This document shows, one piece after another, positions 12,842 through 29,217 of a stretch of 56,440 nucleotides of DNA. The position numbers and the translations under genes were made by a program. Source of the stretch: Burkholderiales bacterium (GTDB lineage Bacteria > Pseudomonadota > Gammaproteobacteria > Burkholderiales > SG8-41); contig JAIENU010000009.1 in assembly GCA_019751125.1 (NCBI GenBank), positions 1 to 56,440 of the forward strand, read 5' to 3'. The notes under the pieces are model-generated. The model was not told where the DNA came from. It saw nothing but the letters and a program-made list of their open reading frames with translations, and did no database searches. Every line of letters starts with the position of its first letter. Position 1 is the stretch's first letter.

Positions 12842-12858
12842 ACGGGAGTCTCTGATCC

Positions 12859-14685
<1,827 letters not shown>

Positions 14686-14717
14686 AAGCGGTCGAATAAA
14701 GGCAGGTAAGTAAAAAA

Positions 14718-15494
14718 CTAGTGCCCGCGCCGCGGCTTGCGACCCGATTTGGCCGCCAGCGGATCGTAGATCCAGCGCGGCAGCACATGCATCAGCCGCG
14801 CCACCACCGCCATCTGCCAGGGAATCACCGCATAGGGTTTGCGCCGTGCGATGATCGCTGCAATTTTTGAGGCCGCAGTGTCGGCACTCATGATGAAGGG
14901 CATGCGGTAAGGATTTTTCGACGTCATCGCGGTGACGATATAACCGGGGCAGATGGTGATCACGCTGACGCCGCTGCCGCGCAATTCCACGCGCAGGCTT
15001 TCCAGGTAACTGATTACCGCAGCCTTGGATGCTGAATAGGCCCCGGAGCCGGGCAGACCGCGATAGCCGGCGACGCTGGCAATGCCGACCAGCACGCCGT
15101 GGCCACGCGCACGCATCGCCGCAACATAAGGCTGGAAGGTGTTCATCATGCCGATGACATTGATCTCGAACACGTCGCGGAAAGCCTGTTCGTCCTCGGC
15201 GGCTTCGGTCAGTGTGCCGATGCTGACACCGGCATTGGCAATGACGATGTCGGGCACGCCTTGTGCCGCAGAGAGAGCCTCGGCTGCGGCGCGCATCGTC
15301 GCCGAGTCGCGGACATCGGCGGATTGCAGCCGGTATTGCGCCGGGTGTTCGGCGGCAAGCGCCTGCAGTTCGTTGGCACGCCTGGCAATCAGGCCGACTG
15401 CGGCACCGTCAGCGGCATAGCGGCGGGCAATCGCCGCGCCAAGGCCGCCTGAAGCCCCGGTGATGACGATGGTCTGGCGCTGCCCGATGTCCAT
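14718..15494 (-). CDS. Short-chain dehydrogenase/reductase (SDR family)
   Basis: Classical SDR of 258 aa. The NAD(P)-binding motif TGASGGLG lies near residues 12-19, the NAG motif IVIANAGVS near 85-93, and the catalytic pair YSASK near 157-161. The C-terminus (MAVVARLMHVLPRWIYDPLAAKSGRKPRRGH) is basic. The substrate cannot be deduced. It is convergent with glmS (32 bp between stops, no obvious terminator hairpin) and lies 24 bp downstream of the second DsbA-like gene, so it may be the last gene of the argS-sporN-dsbA run. Confidence 0.88.
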   Translation of the reverse strand: MDIGQRQTIVITGASGGLGAAIARRYAADGAAVGLIARRANELQALAAEHPAQYRLQSADVRDSATMRAAAEALSAAQGVPDIVIANAGVSIGTLTEAAEDEQAFRDVFEINVIGMMNTFQPYVAAMRARGHGVLVGIASVAGYRGLPGSGAYSASKAAVISYLESLRVELRGSGVSVITICPGYIVTAMTSKNPYRMPFIMSADTAASKIAAIIARRKPYAVIPWQMAVVARLMHVLPRWIYDPLAAKSGRKPRRGH

Positions 15495-15518
15495 GAATGA
15501 GGGTTAACAGACCCTGAC

Positions 15519-16172
15519 TCAGCGGATCGCCCGCACCCGGATGACCAGGCCATTGACGATCGGAATCAGGCCGTCGAGGGTCTCGGCCATGTTGCCCGAG
15601 GTCAGGTAACGGCCATCGACAACCAGCGTCGGTGTGCCGGTGACATCGTAGGCGCGGGTAAGCCTTGAAGCTTCCGCCACCTTGCGCATGACTTCGGGCG
15701 AGTGATAGGCCGCATCCCAGCGTTCGCGCGCAATGCCATGACGGACCGCCCAGTCCGACATTACTTCAGGGCGGCTCATGAACAGCTCCTCGACGTGATA
15801 GCCGTGATAGACCTGCTGGTGCAGGCGCTCGGCTTCGCCCAGTGCTTCGAGGGTGTAGTAGATGCGCGCATGCGGCGCCCAGTTATCGCGCAGGACTGCC
15901 GGAATGCGGCGCACCACGACATCGGCGGGTTTGTTGCGGATCCAGCGCTCCAGCGCCGGTTGCAGGCGGTTGCAGTACGGACAGCCGTACCAGAAAAAGT
16001 CGATGACTTCGATCGGGCCCTTGGGATCGGTCGGCTGCGGTGAGATCACCCGGTAGTCGACATCGGCGCGTACCACATAGGGTGCGGGTTGCTGTGCCGA
16101 CGCGAAGCCTGCGCCGAGCAGCACGGCCAGCGCCAGCGCGCGGCCGAACAGCAGCGCCAGCGCCCGGGCCAT
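15519..16172 (-). CDS. Second DsbA-family thiol:disulfide oxidoreductase (CPYC active site)
   Basis: Periplasmic thioredoxin-fold protein of 217 aa. A signal peptide ends near FASA-QQ (residues 1-26). The active site is CPYC at 64-67 in FFWYGCPYCNRLQPALERW, and the cis-proline motif is VTGTPTLVVDGRY. It starts 3 bp after the stop of the paralogous dsbA. The motif differs from the neighbour's CPHC, which should shift redox potential, and many acidic or basic surface residues differ too. A disulfide oxidase with another substrate set, or a DsbA-like reductase, are both possible. Confidence 0.88.
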   Translation of the reverse strand: MARALALLFGRALALAVLLGAGFASAQQPAPYVVRADVDYRVISPQPTDPKGPIEVIDFFWYGCPYCNRLQPALERWIRNKPADVVVRRIPAVLRDNWAPHARIYYTLEALGEAERLHQQVYHGYHVEELFMSRPEVMSDWAVRHGIARERWDAAYHSPEVMRKVAEASRLTRAYDVTGTPTLVVDGRYLTSGNMAETLDGLIPIVNGLVIRVRAIR

Positions 16173-16175
16173 GGC

Positions 16176-16838
16176 TTACTTGCCTTTGCTCTTGCGCGCT
16201 TCGGCGATCAGCGCGTCGACCACCTGGAAAAAGCGATCGTAGTCGATGACCCGGTCGCCCTTGAGCACCATCGACGGCGCAGTGACATATTTGCCGTCAA
16301 TCACCAGCGCCGGGGTGCCCGGGATGTCGAACTTGCGGGTGAGGTCGATGGAGCGCTGCAGGCGGCCGTTGATGCCGAAGGAGTTGTAGGTGTCGGTGAA
16401 TTTCTTGCGATCCGCACCCTTGGCCACGGCCCAGTTGATGATCGCATCGGCATCGCGCAGGCTGGCCTTCTGCTTGTGGATGGCGTTGAACAGTTCCTGG
16501 TGCAGCTTGTCGGTGAGGCCCATCGCTTCAATGGTGTAGTAGGCGCGGGTCAGCGGTACCCAGGAATCCTGGAATACAGCGGGCACATGCTTGAACTCGA
16601 CATCGGCCGGCTTGCGCTTCAGCCAGCCTTCAAGGAAGGGCTGCAGGTTGGCACAGTGCGGGCAGCCGTACCAGAAAAACTCCATGACCTCGACCTTGTT
16701 GCCGCTGTCGGTGGGCTGGGGTGGCTTGACCAGCAGGTATTCCTTGCCGGCGGTGATCTGGGCCTGGGCGGGAAGGGTGAATCCCAGGGCGAGGCTTGCA
16801 GCCAGCAGCAGCTGGCCGATGACAGCGGTGAAACGCAT
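16176..16838 (-). CDS. dsbA: Thiol:disulfide interchange protein DsbA
   Basis: Periplasmic disulfide oxidase of 220 aa. A signal peptide (residues 1-26, cleavage after PAQA) is followed by the CPHC active site at 59-62 in FFWYGCPHCANLQPF, the classical DsbA dipeptide, and the cis-Pro motif IPGTPALVIDGKY. CGGAGAAA precedes the ATG on the minus strand as ribosome site. It lies downstream of the SPOR-domain gene and 3 bp upstream of a second DsbA-like gene. No dsbB is in the window. Confidence 0.93.
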   Translation of the reverse strand: MRFTAVIGQLLLAASLALGFTLPAQAQITAGKEYLLVKPPQPTDSGNKVEVMEFFWYGCPHCANLQPFLEGWLKRKPADVEFKHVPAVFQDSWVPLTRAYYTIEAMGLTDKLHQELFNAIHKQKASLRDADAIINWAVAKGADRKKFTDTYNSFGINGRLQRSIDLTRKFDIPGTPALVIDGKYVTAPSMVLKGDRVIDYDRFFQVVDALIAEARKSKGK

Positions 16839-16882
16839 GGAATTTCTCCGAACGGGTTATTTGTCGGCCTTAATTGTCAGCC

Positions 16883-17473
16883 TCATTTGTCAGCATCTCG
16901 AACCTTGATCAGCGTGGTGTCGATGCCGTTGTTCTTCAGAGTGTCGCGGGCCTTGTTCAGTTCCTCGACACTGGCATAAGGTCCGAGGCGGACACGATGC
17001 CAGACGCCACGCTCGGGCAGTGTCGTGGTCTGGATCGACGCCTGTATTCCGATCAAAGCCAGCTTGGCCTTCAGGTTGTCGGCATCCGGGGCATTCTGAA
17101 AGGCACCGGCCTGCAGGAAGAACGACTCCTTGGCCGCGGCTGCGCCACCCTTGGCGTCGCGCAACTGCTGGTCGGTTGCCGGTTCTTCGACCCCGGGCAG
17201 GATCTTGTAGAAATCGAAGCGCGGTTTGGCGTCGGCGGCTTTTTCGCCGCCTTTGTCACCCTTCTCGGCAGCCTTGCTGTCAACCGCCTTGCCGGCTACC
17301 GGCTTTTCCTTTTGCTGGAAGGGGCTGGGTGCCTTGTAGATGTACCAGGCCACACCGAGCGCGATACCCAGACCGAGCACCAGGCCGATCAGGATGCCGA
17401 TGAACATCGAGCCGCTGCCGCGTGCAGCGGGTTTGCGATCGTGGTTTTTGTAGTCCCTGCTCACGGCGGCCAT
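16883..17473 (-). CDS. SPOR-domain cell-envelope protein (FtsN-like)
   Basis: Type II membrane protein of 196 aa. A short basic cytoplasmic tail is followed by one membrane helix (about residues 23-46, MFIGILIGLVLGLGIALGVAWYIY), a Lys/Ala-rich linker, and a C-terminal SPOR domain (about 120-196, FFLQAGAFQNAPDADNLKAKL to VRLGPYASVEELNKARDTLKNNGI) that binds denuded septal peptidoglycan. I chose ATG 17473, one base after the argS stop; a longer frame from 17500 would overlap argS. Position directly after argS is typical for this FtsN-type gene in betaproteobacteria. Confidence 0.88.
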   Translation of the reverse strand: MAAVSRDYKNHDRKPAARGSGSMFIGILIGLVLGLGIALGVAWYIYKAPSPFQQKEKPVAGKAVDSKAAEKGDKGGEKAADAKPRFDFYKILPGVEEPATDQQLRDAKGGAAAAKESFFLQAGAFQNAPDADNLKAKLALIGIQASIQTTTLPERGVWHRVRLGPYASVEELNKARDTLKNNGIDTTLIKVRDADK

Positions 17474-17474
17474 C

Positions 17475-19244
17475 TTACATTTTTTCCGGTGCGCCCACAC
17501 CCAGCAGGGCGAGGCCGTTCTTCAGCACCTGGCTAACCGCCAGTGCCAGCGCCAGTCGCGCCTTGGTCAGTGTCGCATCCTCGAGCAGGAAACGCTCGGC
17601 GTTGTAATAGCTGTGAAATTCACCGGCGAATTCCTTCAGGAAAAACGCGATGTTGTGCGGCGCCAGATCGCGTGCCGCGCCTTCGACCACTTCCGGATAT
17701 TCCGTGAGCCGCCTGAGCAGCGCCGTCTCATGCGCCGACTGCAGTCCCGAAGTGTCGGCATCACGCAGCGTCGCTGCGTCACCGCCCCACTGCGCGAGCA
17801 CGCTGCACACCCGGGCATGGGCGTACTGGATGTAGTACACCGGATTGTCGTTGCTCTGCGACTTGGCGAGGTCGAGGTCGAAGTCGAAATGCTGGTCGCT
17901 TTTGCGCAGCACGTAGAAAAACCGCGCGGCATCGACGCCGACGTCGCCGTAGAGTTCCTCCAGCGTTACGTAATTGCCGCTGCGTTTGCCCATGCGCACC
18001 GGCTCGCCGCCGCGGAACAGCGCAACAAGCTGGATCAGCGCCACGGTCAGCTTGGCCGCGTCGCCGCCGAGCGCGGTGATGGCGGCCTTGACCCGCGGAA
18101 TATAGCCGTGGTGGTCGGCACCCCAGACGTCGATGATCTGCTCGAAGCCGCGGGCGAGTTTGTCGGCGTGGTAGGCAATGTCGGAGGCGAAATAGGTGTA
18201 GAGGCCGTTGTCGCGGCGGACCACACGATCCTTGTCATCGCCGAAATCGGTGCTGCGGAACCAGGTGGCGCCATCCTTCTGGTAGAGATGTCCCGCGGTT
18301 TGCAGCTGTTCCAGCGTCGCCGCGATCTTGCCTTCGGCATACAGCGACTGCTCGGAATACCAGCGGTCGAAATTGACGCCAAAACGTTCCAGCACGTCGC
18401 GGCACTCGGCAAGCTGGCGTTCGAGCACGCGGGCAAAAGCCTCTGCAAAAGCGCCGCCAAGCAGCGCCTTCATGTTGGCGATCAGCACGTCCATGCGCGC
18501 CTCATGCAGTGCATCGAGTTCTTCGGTGCTTTCGTTGCCGCGCAGCGGTGGCAGGTTTTGCTCGACGGCCTCGACATTGCGCTCCAGCGCGGCGCCCTGC
18601 ACGGCACGCAGCTCGGCGGCACGCTGGCGCACATATTCGCCCTGGTAACCGTTGGGCGGGAAGCTGACGGCGATGCCTGCGGCTTCGAGATAACGCATCC
18701 ACACCGAGACCAGCAGGATGTCCATCTGCCGGCCGGCATCGTTGACGTAGAACTCGCGCTGCACGTCGTAACCGGCGGCGGCGAGAATGGCCGCGAGGCT
18801 GGCGCCGTAGGCCGCGCCGCGGCCGTGGCCGACATGCAGCGGTCCGGTGGGATTGGCGGAAACAAATTCAACCTGGATACGGCGACCGGCGCCCAGCTTG
18901 CCGTGGCCGTAGGCATCACCCGCAGCGAGTACACGCGATACCACGCGCTGCTTGTAGCTTTGCGTCAGGAAAAAGTTGATGAAGCCGGCGCCGGCGATCT
19001 CGGCTTTTTCGAGATCCGGTGAGGCCGGAAGCGCGGCGATGATCTGCTGGGCGATCGCGCGCGGATTGCTGCGCAGCTGCTTCGCCAGCTGCATCGCGAT
19101 GTTGCAGGCGAAATCGCCATGCTGGGCCTGCTTCGGACGTTCGAGCTGGATGGCGGTGGTGCTGCCGGCGGGAACGATGCCGGCAAGCGCTTGTTCAATC
19201 AGGCCAACGAGCAGGGTGCGGGCGTCGGCGGGCGCGGTGGTCAT
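17475..19244 (-). CDS. argS: Arginyl-tRNA synthetase
   Basis: Class I synthetase of 589 aa. The HIGH-type motif is HVGHGRGAAYGASLA; the KMSKS-type region is MGKRSGNYVTLEEL, the variant usual for ArgRS. The N-terminal Add1 domain (residues 1-110) and the C-terminal DALR anticodon-binding domain are present. I took ATG 19244 (MTTAPADARTLLVGL) rather than ATG 19269-19271, which would add nine residues with no homologous character and no ribosome site. It lies 106 bp downstream of priA and is followed directly by the SPOR-domain gene. Confidence 0.96.
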   Translation of the reverse strand: MTTAPADARTLLVGLIEQALAGIVPAGSTTAIQLERPKQAQHGDFACNIAMQLAKQLRSNPRAIAQQIIAALPASPDLEKAEIAGAGFINFFLTQSYKQRVVSRVLAAGDAYGHGKLGAGRRIQVEFVSANPTGPLHVGHGRGAAYGASLAAILAAAGYDVQREFYVNDAGRQMDILLVSVWMRYLEAAGIAVSFPPNGYQGEYVRQRAAELRAVQGAALERNVEAVEQNLPPLRGNESTEELDALHEARMDVLIANMKALLGGAFAEAFARVLERQLAECRDVLERFGVNFDRWYSEQSLYAEGKIAATLEQLQTAGHLYQKDGATWFRSTDFGDDKDRVVRRDNGLYTYFASDIAYHADKLARGFEQIIDVWGADHHGYIPRVKAAITALGGDAAKLTVALIQLVALFRGGEPVRMGKRSGNYVTLEELYGDVGVDAARFFYVLRKSDQHFDFDLDLAKSQSNDNPVYYIQYAHARVCSVLAQWGGDAATLRDADTSGLQSAHETALLRRLTEYPEVVEGAARDLAPHNIAFFLKEFAGEFHSYYNAERFLLEDATLTKARLALALAVSQVLKNGLALLGVGAPEKM

Positions 19245-19350
19245 GTCAGATTCTTGTAGAGGGCAGGCCATGCTGCCGGGATGTTGCGCCGGGCGTCATT
19301 GTCGCAGCGGCAGGGGCGCGCAGTTTAACATGGCAAGCTGCTGTTTTTAA

Positions 19351-21549
19351 TCAGAAATCCAGCGGATCTACATCCAGTGACCAGCGCGCCCGGGTGCTGC
19401 TGGCGGCAAGTACCTGCTGCCAGTGGCCGAGGAATTCGCGCAGCCTTGCGCGTGACACGCATTGCACCAGCAGTTGTGCGCGCTCACGGCCGGCGCGGCG
19501 CATCATGCCTGCCGGCACCGGATCGTAGAGCGTGATGCCGTCGGCGTGGGGCGCGGCCGCGCGTGCCGCAGCAGCCAGAAAGTCGAGCGCGGTATCGATT
19601 TTGGCGGCTTCAGCGCGCAACAGTGCCTGATGCATATAGGGTGGAAATCCGGCGCTGCGCCGTTCATCAAGCTGGGTCTGCGCATAGGCGGCGAAATCTT
19701 GGGCCTGCAGTGCCTGGTACAGCGGGTGGTCCGGAAACTGGGTCTGCACCAGCACCTGGCCGCGTGTTGCGCCGCGTCCGGCACGGCCGGCAACCTGGGT
19801 GAGCAGGGCATACAGCCGTTCGGCGGCACGGAAGTCGCTGCTGTAAAGCATGCTGTCGGCGTTGAGGATGCCGACCAGGTTCAGGTGCGGAAAATCGTGG
19901 CCCTTGGCGAGGATCTGGGTACCGACCAGGATGTCGACGTCGCGCTCCTGGATGCGGTCGCGCATTTCCGGCCAGGCCTGCTTCGCGCGTGTCGAATCAC
20001 GGTCAATGCGCAGGATGCGTGCCTTCGGAAAATGCTGCGCCAGCGCGGCTTCGACCCGCTGTGTGCCCTGCCCCAACGGTGCAAGGTCAGCATCGCCGCA
20101 GTCCGGGCAGGACAGCGGCACTGCGCGGTCATGTCCGCAGTGATGGCAGCGCAGCCGGCGTTCACGCAGGTGCAGCACCAGGCGTGCCGAACAACGCGGG
20201 CAATCCGACAGCCAGCCGCAACTGCCGCAGGTCAGCACCGGCGCGTAACCGCGGCGGTTGATGAACACCAGGCTTTGTTCGCCGGCGGCCAGCCGTTGGC
20301 CTAGCGAAGCCAGCAGTGGTGCTGAAAGTCCGTCCACGGATTTCTGCTGGCGCAGGTCGATATAGTCGATGCGCGGCGGCGCGGCGTTGATGCGGCTGCG
20401 CAGTTCAAGCAGGCGGTAACGACCTTCGGTGGCGTTGCGCCAGCTTTCCAGCGAGGGTGTTGCCGAGCCGAGCAGCACCGGAATCCTGCGCTGGCTGGCA
20501 CGGACCACCGCGAGGTCGCGCGCCGAATAACGGAAACCCTCGCCCTGCTTGAAGGAGCTGTCGTGTTCCTCATCCACCACAATAAGTCCCAGCTGCGGCA
20601 GGGGCACAAATACCGAGAGCCGGGTGCCGAGCACAATGCGCGCACGGCCCTCGCGTGCGGCCTGCCAGCGTTGTGCGCGTTCACCTTCGGCGAGATTGCT
20701 GTGCAGCGTGGCCAGTTCGATCCCGGGAAAACGTGCGCGCACCAGCGTTTCGAGTTGCGGCGTCAGCGCGATTTCCGGCACCAGCAGCAGCACCTGCATG
20801 CCCTGCTCCAGCGCTGCCCTGGCTGCGTGCAGATAAACCTCGGTCTTGCCACTGCCGGTGAGGCCGCGCAGCAGCAGGGGCTGGAAGCGGCCGAAAGCGG
20901 CGACGGTTTCGGCGACGGCCGCCGATTGTTCGGCATTCAGCGCGGGTGCCGCATCGACGTTGAGGGCATCCACATGGACTGTGGTGGCGTCAGCCGCTGC
21001 GCCGGGGTTGGTTATTTCGCAGGCGATGACCCAACCGGCCTCGCTGAAAGTGCGCAGCGCCTTGCGCAGGGCCGGTGTCGCCGCAGCTTCTGCATGGGTC
21101 AGCGTGCCTGAAGCCCGCAGCAGTTCGAGCAGGCGCTGCTGCGCGCGGGCGCGCGGAGGCAGCTGTTCGGCATTGACCGTCCGGCCACTGAGGCTCAGTG
21201 TCCAGCCCTGCGGCAGCGAATCGCGCTTGAGCACGCGGCGCAGTGCCGCAGGCAGCGCGGTCATCACTACTGCGCCCAGTGGATAGGCGTAGTACTCGGC
21301 GGCGAAGTGCAGCAGGCGCAGTGTGTCGTGGTCGAGCAGGGCTTCGCGGTCAAGCACGCGTTGCGCCAGTTTTAGTTTGTGTTCGGCGACATCACTCTGT
21401 TGCGGTTTTTCGACAATCACGCCGATCATCCGCCGACGCCCGAAAGGCACCAACACACGTGCGCCCACCACGGCCGCCTCATCGCTGCAGCGGTAATCAA
21501 AGAGTTGCGGCAGGGGAACGTCGAGGGCGACGCGGATCAGCGGGCTCAT
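19351..21549 (-). CDS. priA: Primosomal replication protein N' (PriA helicase)
   Basis: Replication-restart helicase of 732 aa. The N-terminal 3'-DNA-binding domain opens with RVALDVPLPQLFDYRC. Walker A GLTGSGKTEVYLHA is near residue 230, the DEEH box VVDEEHDSSFKQ near 325, and the zinc-binding cysteines (CGSCGWLSDCPRCS, then RCHHCGHD, then CPDCGD) lie at about 440-485. All motifs are intact. No Shine-Dalgarno sequence is seen before the ATG. Upstream is the longest gene-free stretch of the window. Confidence 0.97.
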   Translation of the reverse strand: MSPLIRVALDVPLPQLFDYRCSDEAAVVGARVLVPFGRRRMIGVIVEKPQQSDVAEHKLKLAQRVLDREALLDHDTLRLLHFAAEYYAYPLGAVVMTALPAALRRVLKRDSLPQGWTLSLSGRTVNAEQLPPRARAQQRLLELLRASGTLTHAEAAATPALRKALRTFSEAGWVIACEITNPGAAADATTVHVDALNVDAAPALNAEQSAAVAETVAAFGRFQPLLLRGLTGSGKTEVYLHAARAALEQGMQVLLLVPEIALTPQLETLVRARFPGIELATLHSNLAEGERAQRWQAAREGRARIVLGTRLSVFVPLPQLGLIVVDEEHDSSFKQGEGFRYSARDLAVVRASQRRIPVLLGSATPSLESWRNATEGRYRLLELRSRINAAPPRIDYIDLRQQKSVDGLSAPLLASLGQRLAAGEQSLVFINRRGYAPVLTCGSCGWLSDCPRCSARLVLHLRERRLRCHHCGHDRAVPLSCPDCGDADLAPLGQGTQRVEAALAQHFPKARILRIDRDSTRAKQAWPEMRDRIQERDVDILVGTQILAKGHDFPHLNLVGILNADSMLYSSDFRAAERLYALLTQVAGRAGRGATRGQVLVQTQFPDHPLYQALQAQDFAAYAQTQLDERRSAGFPPYMHQALLRAEAAKIDTALDFLAAAARAAAPHADGITLYDPVPAGMMRRAGRERAQLLVQCVSRARLREFLGHWQQVLAASSTRARWSLDVDPLDF

Positions 21550-21876
21550 GCGGTCAGGCGCTGTTGAGCCACAGTTAGCGACGAAACCTGCGTGGTTTTC
21601 TCGAAACAGCCGCCAAGTGGTTTAGCCAGCATGGTTTTTTGCGGATCAGGCCTGTGGAAAACATTGTTGATGAATGGCGCAATCGTCATCAGCGGCTGGG
21701 GATTGGGCCCGTTTTCCAATCAGTTTCAATGCCGGATATAAAAATAATCGTTTTAAAACAATGGGTTATACATTTATGCCGGCGGTATCCTGGCATGCGC
21801 CTGGTGATCGCCGCTAAACCCTTGCTGTGTATAAGATTTTTGCAGAAGCCGCAGCGCCGAGCCGGCTATCCAGCTG
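21550..21876. other. 327-bp gene-free region between hemE and priA
   Basis: No convincing gene lies here; the short open frames have no recognisable features. The stretch is AT-richer than its surroundings and holds the repeated motif at 21741-21760, a CAATGGGTT motif at 21759-21767, and TGTGGAAAA at 21653-21661, which is one mismatch from a DnaA box when read on the minus strand (TTTTCCACA against TTATCCACA). It probably contains the priA promoter, but I cannot place one with confidence. Confidence 0.5.
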
Positions 21877-22938
21877 CTAATGATAGCGGCGACTGTGGCT
21901 GTGTACGGCTTCGACCAGCGCTGCAACATGCTCGGGGGGTGTGAATTGTGAAACGCCGTGGCCGAGGTTGAATACATGTCCGCTGCCCTTGCCGTAGGCG
22001 TCGAGCACACGGCCGACCTGTTGGGCAATCGCGGCCGGCGGGCTGAACAACACCATCGGATCGAGATTGCCCTGCAGCGCGACTTTGTCGCCAACGCGGC
22101 GACGGGCTTCACCGATGTCCACGGTCCAGTCGAGGCCGACGGCATTGCTGCCGATCGCGGCAATATCTTCCAGCCACAGGCCGCCACCCTTGGTAAACAC
22201 GATGCTGGGTATGGTCTGGCCCTTCCACTCGCGATGCAGGCCGGCGATGACACGCTGCATATAGGCCAGAGAGAATTCACGATAGGCCGCCGCCGGTAGT
22301 GAGCCGCCCCAGGTGTCAAACACCATCACTGCCTGCGCGCCGGCTTCGATCTGCGCATTGAGATAGGCGATCACCGCCTGCGCATTGATGTCGAGGATGT
22401 GGTGCAACAGTTCGGGCCGTGCATATAGCAGGGTCTTGATGTTGCGGAAATCGTCACTGCCGCCGCCCTCGACCATATAGCAGGCCAGTGTGTACGGGCT
22501 GCCCGAAAAGCCGATCAGCGGTACCTTGCCGTTGAGTGCGCCGCGAATCTGCTTCACGGCGTCAATTACATAACCCAGCGATTCACGCGGCTCGGGCACC
22601 CGCAGCGCACGGATCGCGGTCTCGTCGCGCAGCGGCCGTTCGAATTTCGGGCCCTCGCCTTCCACGAAATACAGGCCGAGGCCCATCGCGTCGGGCACGG
22701 TCAGGATGTCGGAAAACAGGATTGCAGCATCCAGCGGAAACCGCGCCAGGGGCTGCAGCGTGACTTCGGTGGCGTAATCGGGATTTTTGGCGAGGCCGAG
22801 GAAACTGCCGGCACGTTTGCGCGTGGCGTTGTATTCAGGCAGGTAGCGCCCCGCCTGGCGCATGATCCAGACGGGGGTGTACGGCACCGGCTGGCGCAGC
22901 AGTGCGCGCAGGAAGGTGTCGTTCTGCAGCGCTGACAT
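21877..22938 (-). CDS. hemE: Uroporphyrinogen decarboxylase
   Basis: Decarboxylates the four acetate side chains of uroporphyrinogen III in heme synthesis. It has 353 aa. The N-terminal signature [19 protein letters not shown] (about residues 21-39) and the second signature [17 protein letters not shown] (about 144-160) are intact. Its ATG overlaps the gltD stop by one base (TGATG), so it is translationally coupled to glutamate synthase and probably the last gene of the aroK-aroB-dgt-gltB-gltD-hemE run. The other heme gene of the window, hemB, is elsewhere. Confidence 0.97.
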   Translation of the reverse strand: MSALQNDTFLRALLRQPVPYTPVWIMRQAGRYLPEYNATRKRAGSFLGLAKNPDYATEVTLQPLARFPLDAAILFSDILTVPDAMGLGLYFVEGEGPKFERPLRDETAIRALRVPEPRESLGYVIDAVKQIRGALNGKVPLIGFSGSPYTLACYMVEGGGSDDFRNIKTLLYARPELLHHILDINAQAVIAYLNAQIEAGAQAVMVFDTWGGSLPAAAYREFSLAYMQRVIAGLHREWKGQTIPSIVFTKGGGLWLEDIAAIGSNAVGLDWTVDIGEARRRVGDKVALQGNLDPMVLFSPPAAIAQQVGRVLDAYGKGSGHVFNLGHGVSQFTPPEHVAALVEAVHSHSRRYH

Positions 22939-24359
22939 CAGCGCGGCAGCTCGCTCGATCCCGTCAGGAATTCATCGACCGCGCGGGCGCACTGGCGGCC
23001 TTCGCGGATCGCCCACACCACCAGCGACTGGCCGCGGCGCATGTCGCCGGCAGCGAAGACCTTGGCCACCGAAGTCCTGTAGTTTTCGGTGTCGGCCTTG
23101 ACGTTGCCGCGGCTGTCTTTTTCGACGCCGGCCTGCTCGAGCAGACCGGTCGGCACCGGGCCGACAAAACCCATCGCCAGAAGCACCAGGTCGGCCTTCA
23201 GCGTGAATTCCGAGCCCGGCACTTCCTGCATCTTGCCGTCCTTCCACTCGACGCGTGCGGCGACGAGTTTTTCGACTTTGCCGTTCTTGCCTTCGAAGCG
23301 CTTGGTCGCCACCGACCAGTCGCGCTGGCAGCCTTCTTCGTGCGAGCTCGAGGTGCGCAGCTTGACCGGCCAATAAGGCCAGACCATCGGTTTGTTTTCC
23401 TTTTCCGGGGGCTGCGGCAGCAGTTCGAACTGGGTGACCGAGGCCGCGCCGTGGCGGTTGGAGGTGCCGACGCAGTCGGAACCGGTATCACCGCCACCGA
23501 TGACGATGACATGTTTGCCGGTGGCCTTGAGCTGGCCGTCGATCTTGTCGCCAGCGACCACCTTGTTCTGCTGCGGCAGGAAATCCATCGCGAAATGCAC
23601 ACCCGCGAGTTCGCGGCCGGGCACCGGCAGGTCGCGCGGCTGTTCGGCGCCGCCGGACATCACCACGGCATCGAATTCATCGACGATTTTTTTCATCGCG
23701 ATGTCCTTGCCGACATGCTGGCCGGTGCGGAACTCCACGCCTTCGGCGCGCATCTGCTCGGTGCGGCGGTCAATCAGGTGCTTTTCCATCTTGAAGTCGG
23801 GGATGCCATAACGCAGCAGGCCGCCGACACGGTCGGCCTTCTCGAACACCACGACGTCATGGCCGGCACGCGCCAGTTGCTGAGCGCAGGCGAGGCCCGC
23901 GGGGCCGGAGCCGATCACCGCAACACGCTTGCCGGTTTTTGCCGCGGCCGGCTGCGGTTTCACCCAGCCCGATTCCCAGGCCTTGTCGATGATCGCGTGT
24001 TCGATCGACTTGATGCCGACCGGATCATTGTTGATGTTCAGCGTGCATGCAGCTTCGCAGGGCGCCGGGCAGACGCGGCCGGTGAATTCCGGGAAGTTGT
24101 TGGTCGAGTGCAGCGTATCGATGGCACGCTGCCAGTCCTGGCGAAAAACCAGATCGTTCCAGTCCGGGATGATGTTGTTGATCGGGCAGCCGCTCATGCA
24201 GAACGGCGTGCCGCAGTCCATGCAGCGCGCGCCCTGGGTGCCCGCATCCTGGTCGCTCAGGTGGCCGACGAATTCGCGCCAGTGCTTGAGCCGTTCCTGC
24301 GGTTTTTCAGCAGCCTCATGCAGCCGCGTGTATTCCATGAATCCGGTGACTTTGCCCAT
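22938..24359 (-). CDS. gltD: Glutamate synthase (NADPH) small subunit
   Basis: Electron-input subunit that passes electrons from NADPH through FAD to GltB. It has 473 aa. N-terminal cysteines for Fe-S clusters are seen in [26 protein letters not shown] and in [24 protein letters not shown]. The FAD motif is [15 protein letters not shown] (about residue 149) and the NADPH motif is [15 protein letters not shown] (about 286). It starts 52 bp downstream of gltB and shares the TGATG junction with hemE. Confidence 0.97.
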   Translation of the reverse strand: MGKVTGFMEYTRLHEAAEKPQERLKHWREFVGHLSDQDAGTQGARCMDCGTPFCMSGCPINNIIPDWNDLVFRQDWQRAIDTLHSTNNFPEFTGRVCPAPCEAACTLNINNDPVGIKSIEHAIIDKAWESGWVKPQPAAAKTGKRVAVIGSGPAGLACAQQLARAGHDVVVFEKADRVGGLLRYGIPDFKMEKHLIDRRTEQMRAEGVEFRTGQHVGKDIAMKKIVDEFDAVVMSGGAEQPRDLPVPGRELAGVHFAMDFLPQQNKVVAGDKIDGQLKATGKHVIVIGGGDTGSDCVGTSNRHGAASVTQFELLPQPPEKENKPMVWPYWPVKLRTSSSHEEGCQRDWSVATKRFEGKNGKVEKLVAARVEWKDGKMQEVPGSEFTLKADLVLLAMGFVGPVPTGLLEQAGVEKDSRGNVKADTENYRTSVAKVFAAGDMRRGQSLVVWAIREGRQCARAVDEFLTGSSELPR

Positions 24360-24411
24360 CGTCTTGCGTTCCTGTCAGTCTCGAACCATCGGTATGTTCA
24401 AACAGCGTGGT

Positions 24412-29049
<4,638 letters not shown>

Positions 29050-29217
29050 CGGGTGGCCTCGTCAAAACATGTTGAAAATCAATGGGTTACGGCATTAATT
29101 GCTGCGACGCCGCAGGCCACGATCGTCAAAACGCAAAAAACGGAGTGAAACCCGATAAGTGTATCGCCATCAAGGGGTTGGTTCAACAGATTGGGGCTGT
29201 TGCACCGCGAGAAAATC

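Noticed and set aside
21639..21944. 101-codon plus-strand frame in the hemE-priA gap
   Set aside because: It runs into the antisense of hemE, lacks a ribosome site, and its translation has no recognisable feature; kept only as part of the gene-free region.
29050..29217. Possible small gene or riboswitch upstream of gltB
   Set aside because: No conserved structure or start-codon context was found in the 168 bp; only a CAATGGGTT motif and a GAGG ribosome site for gltB.
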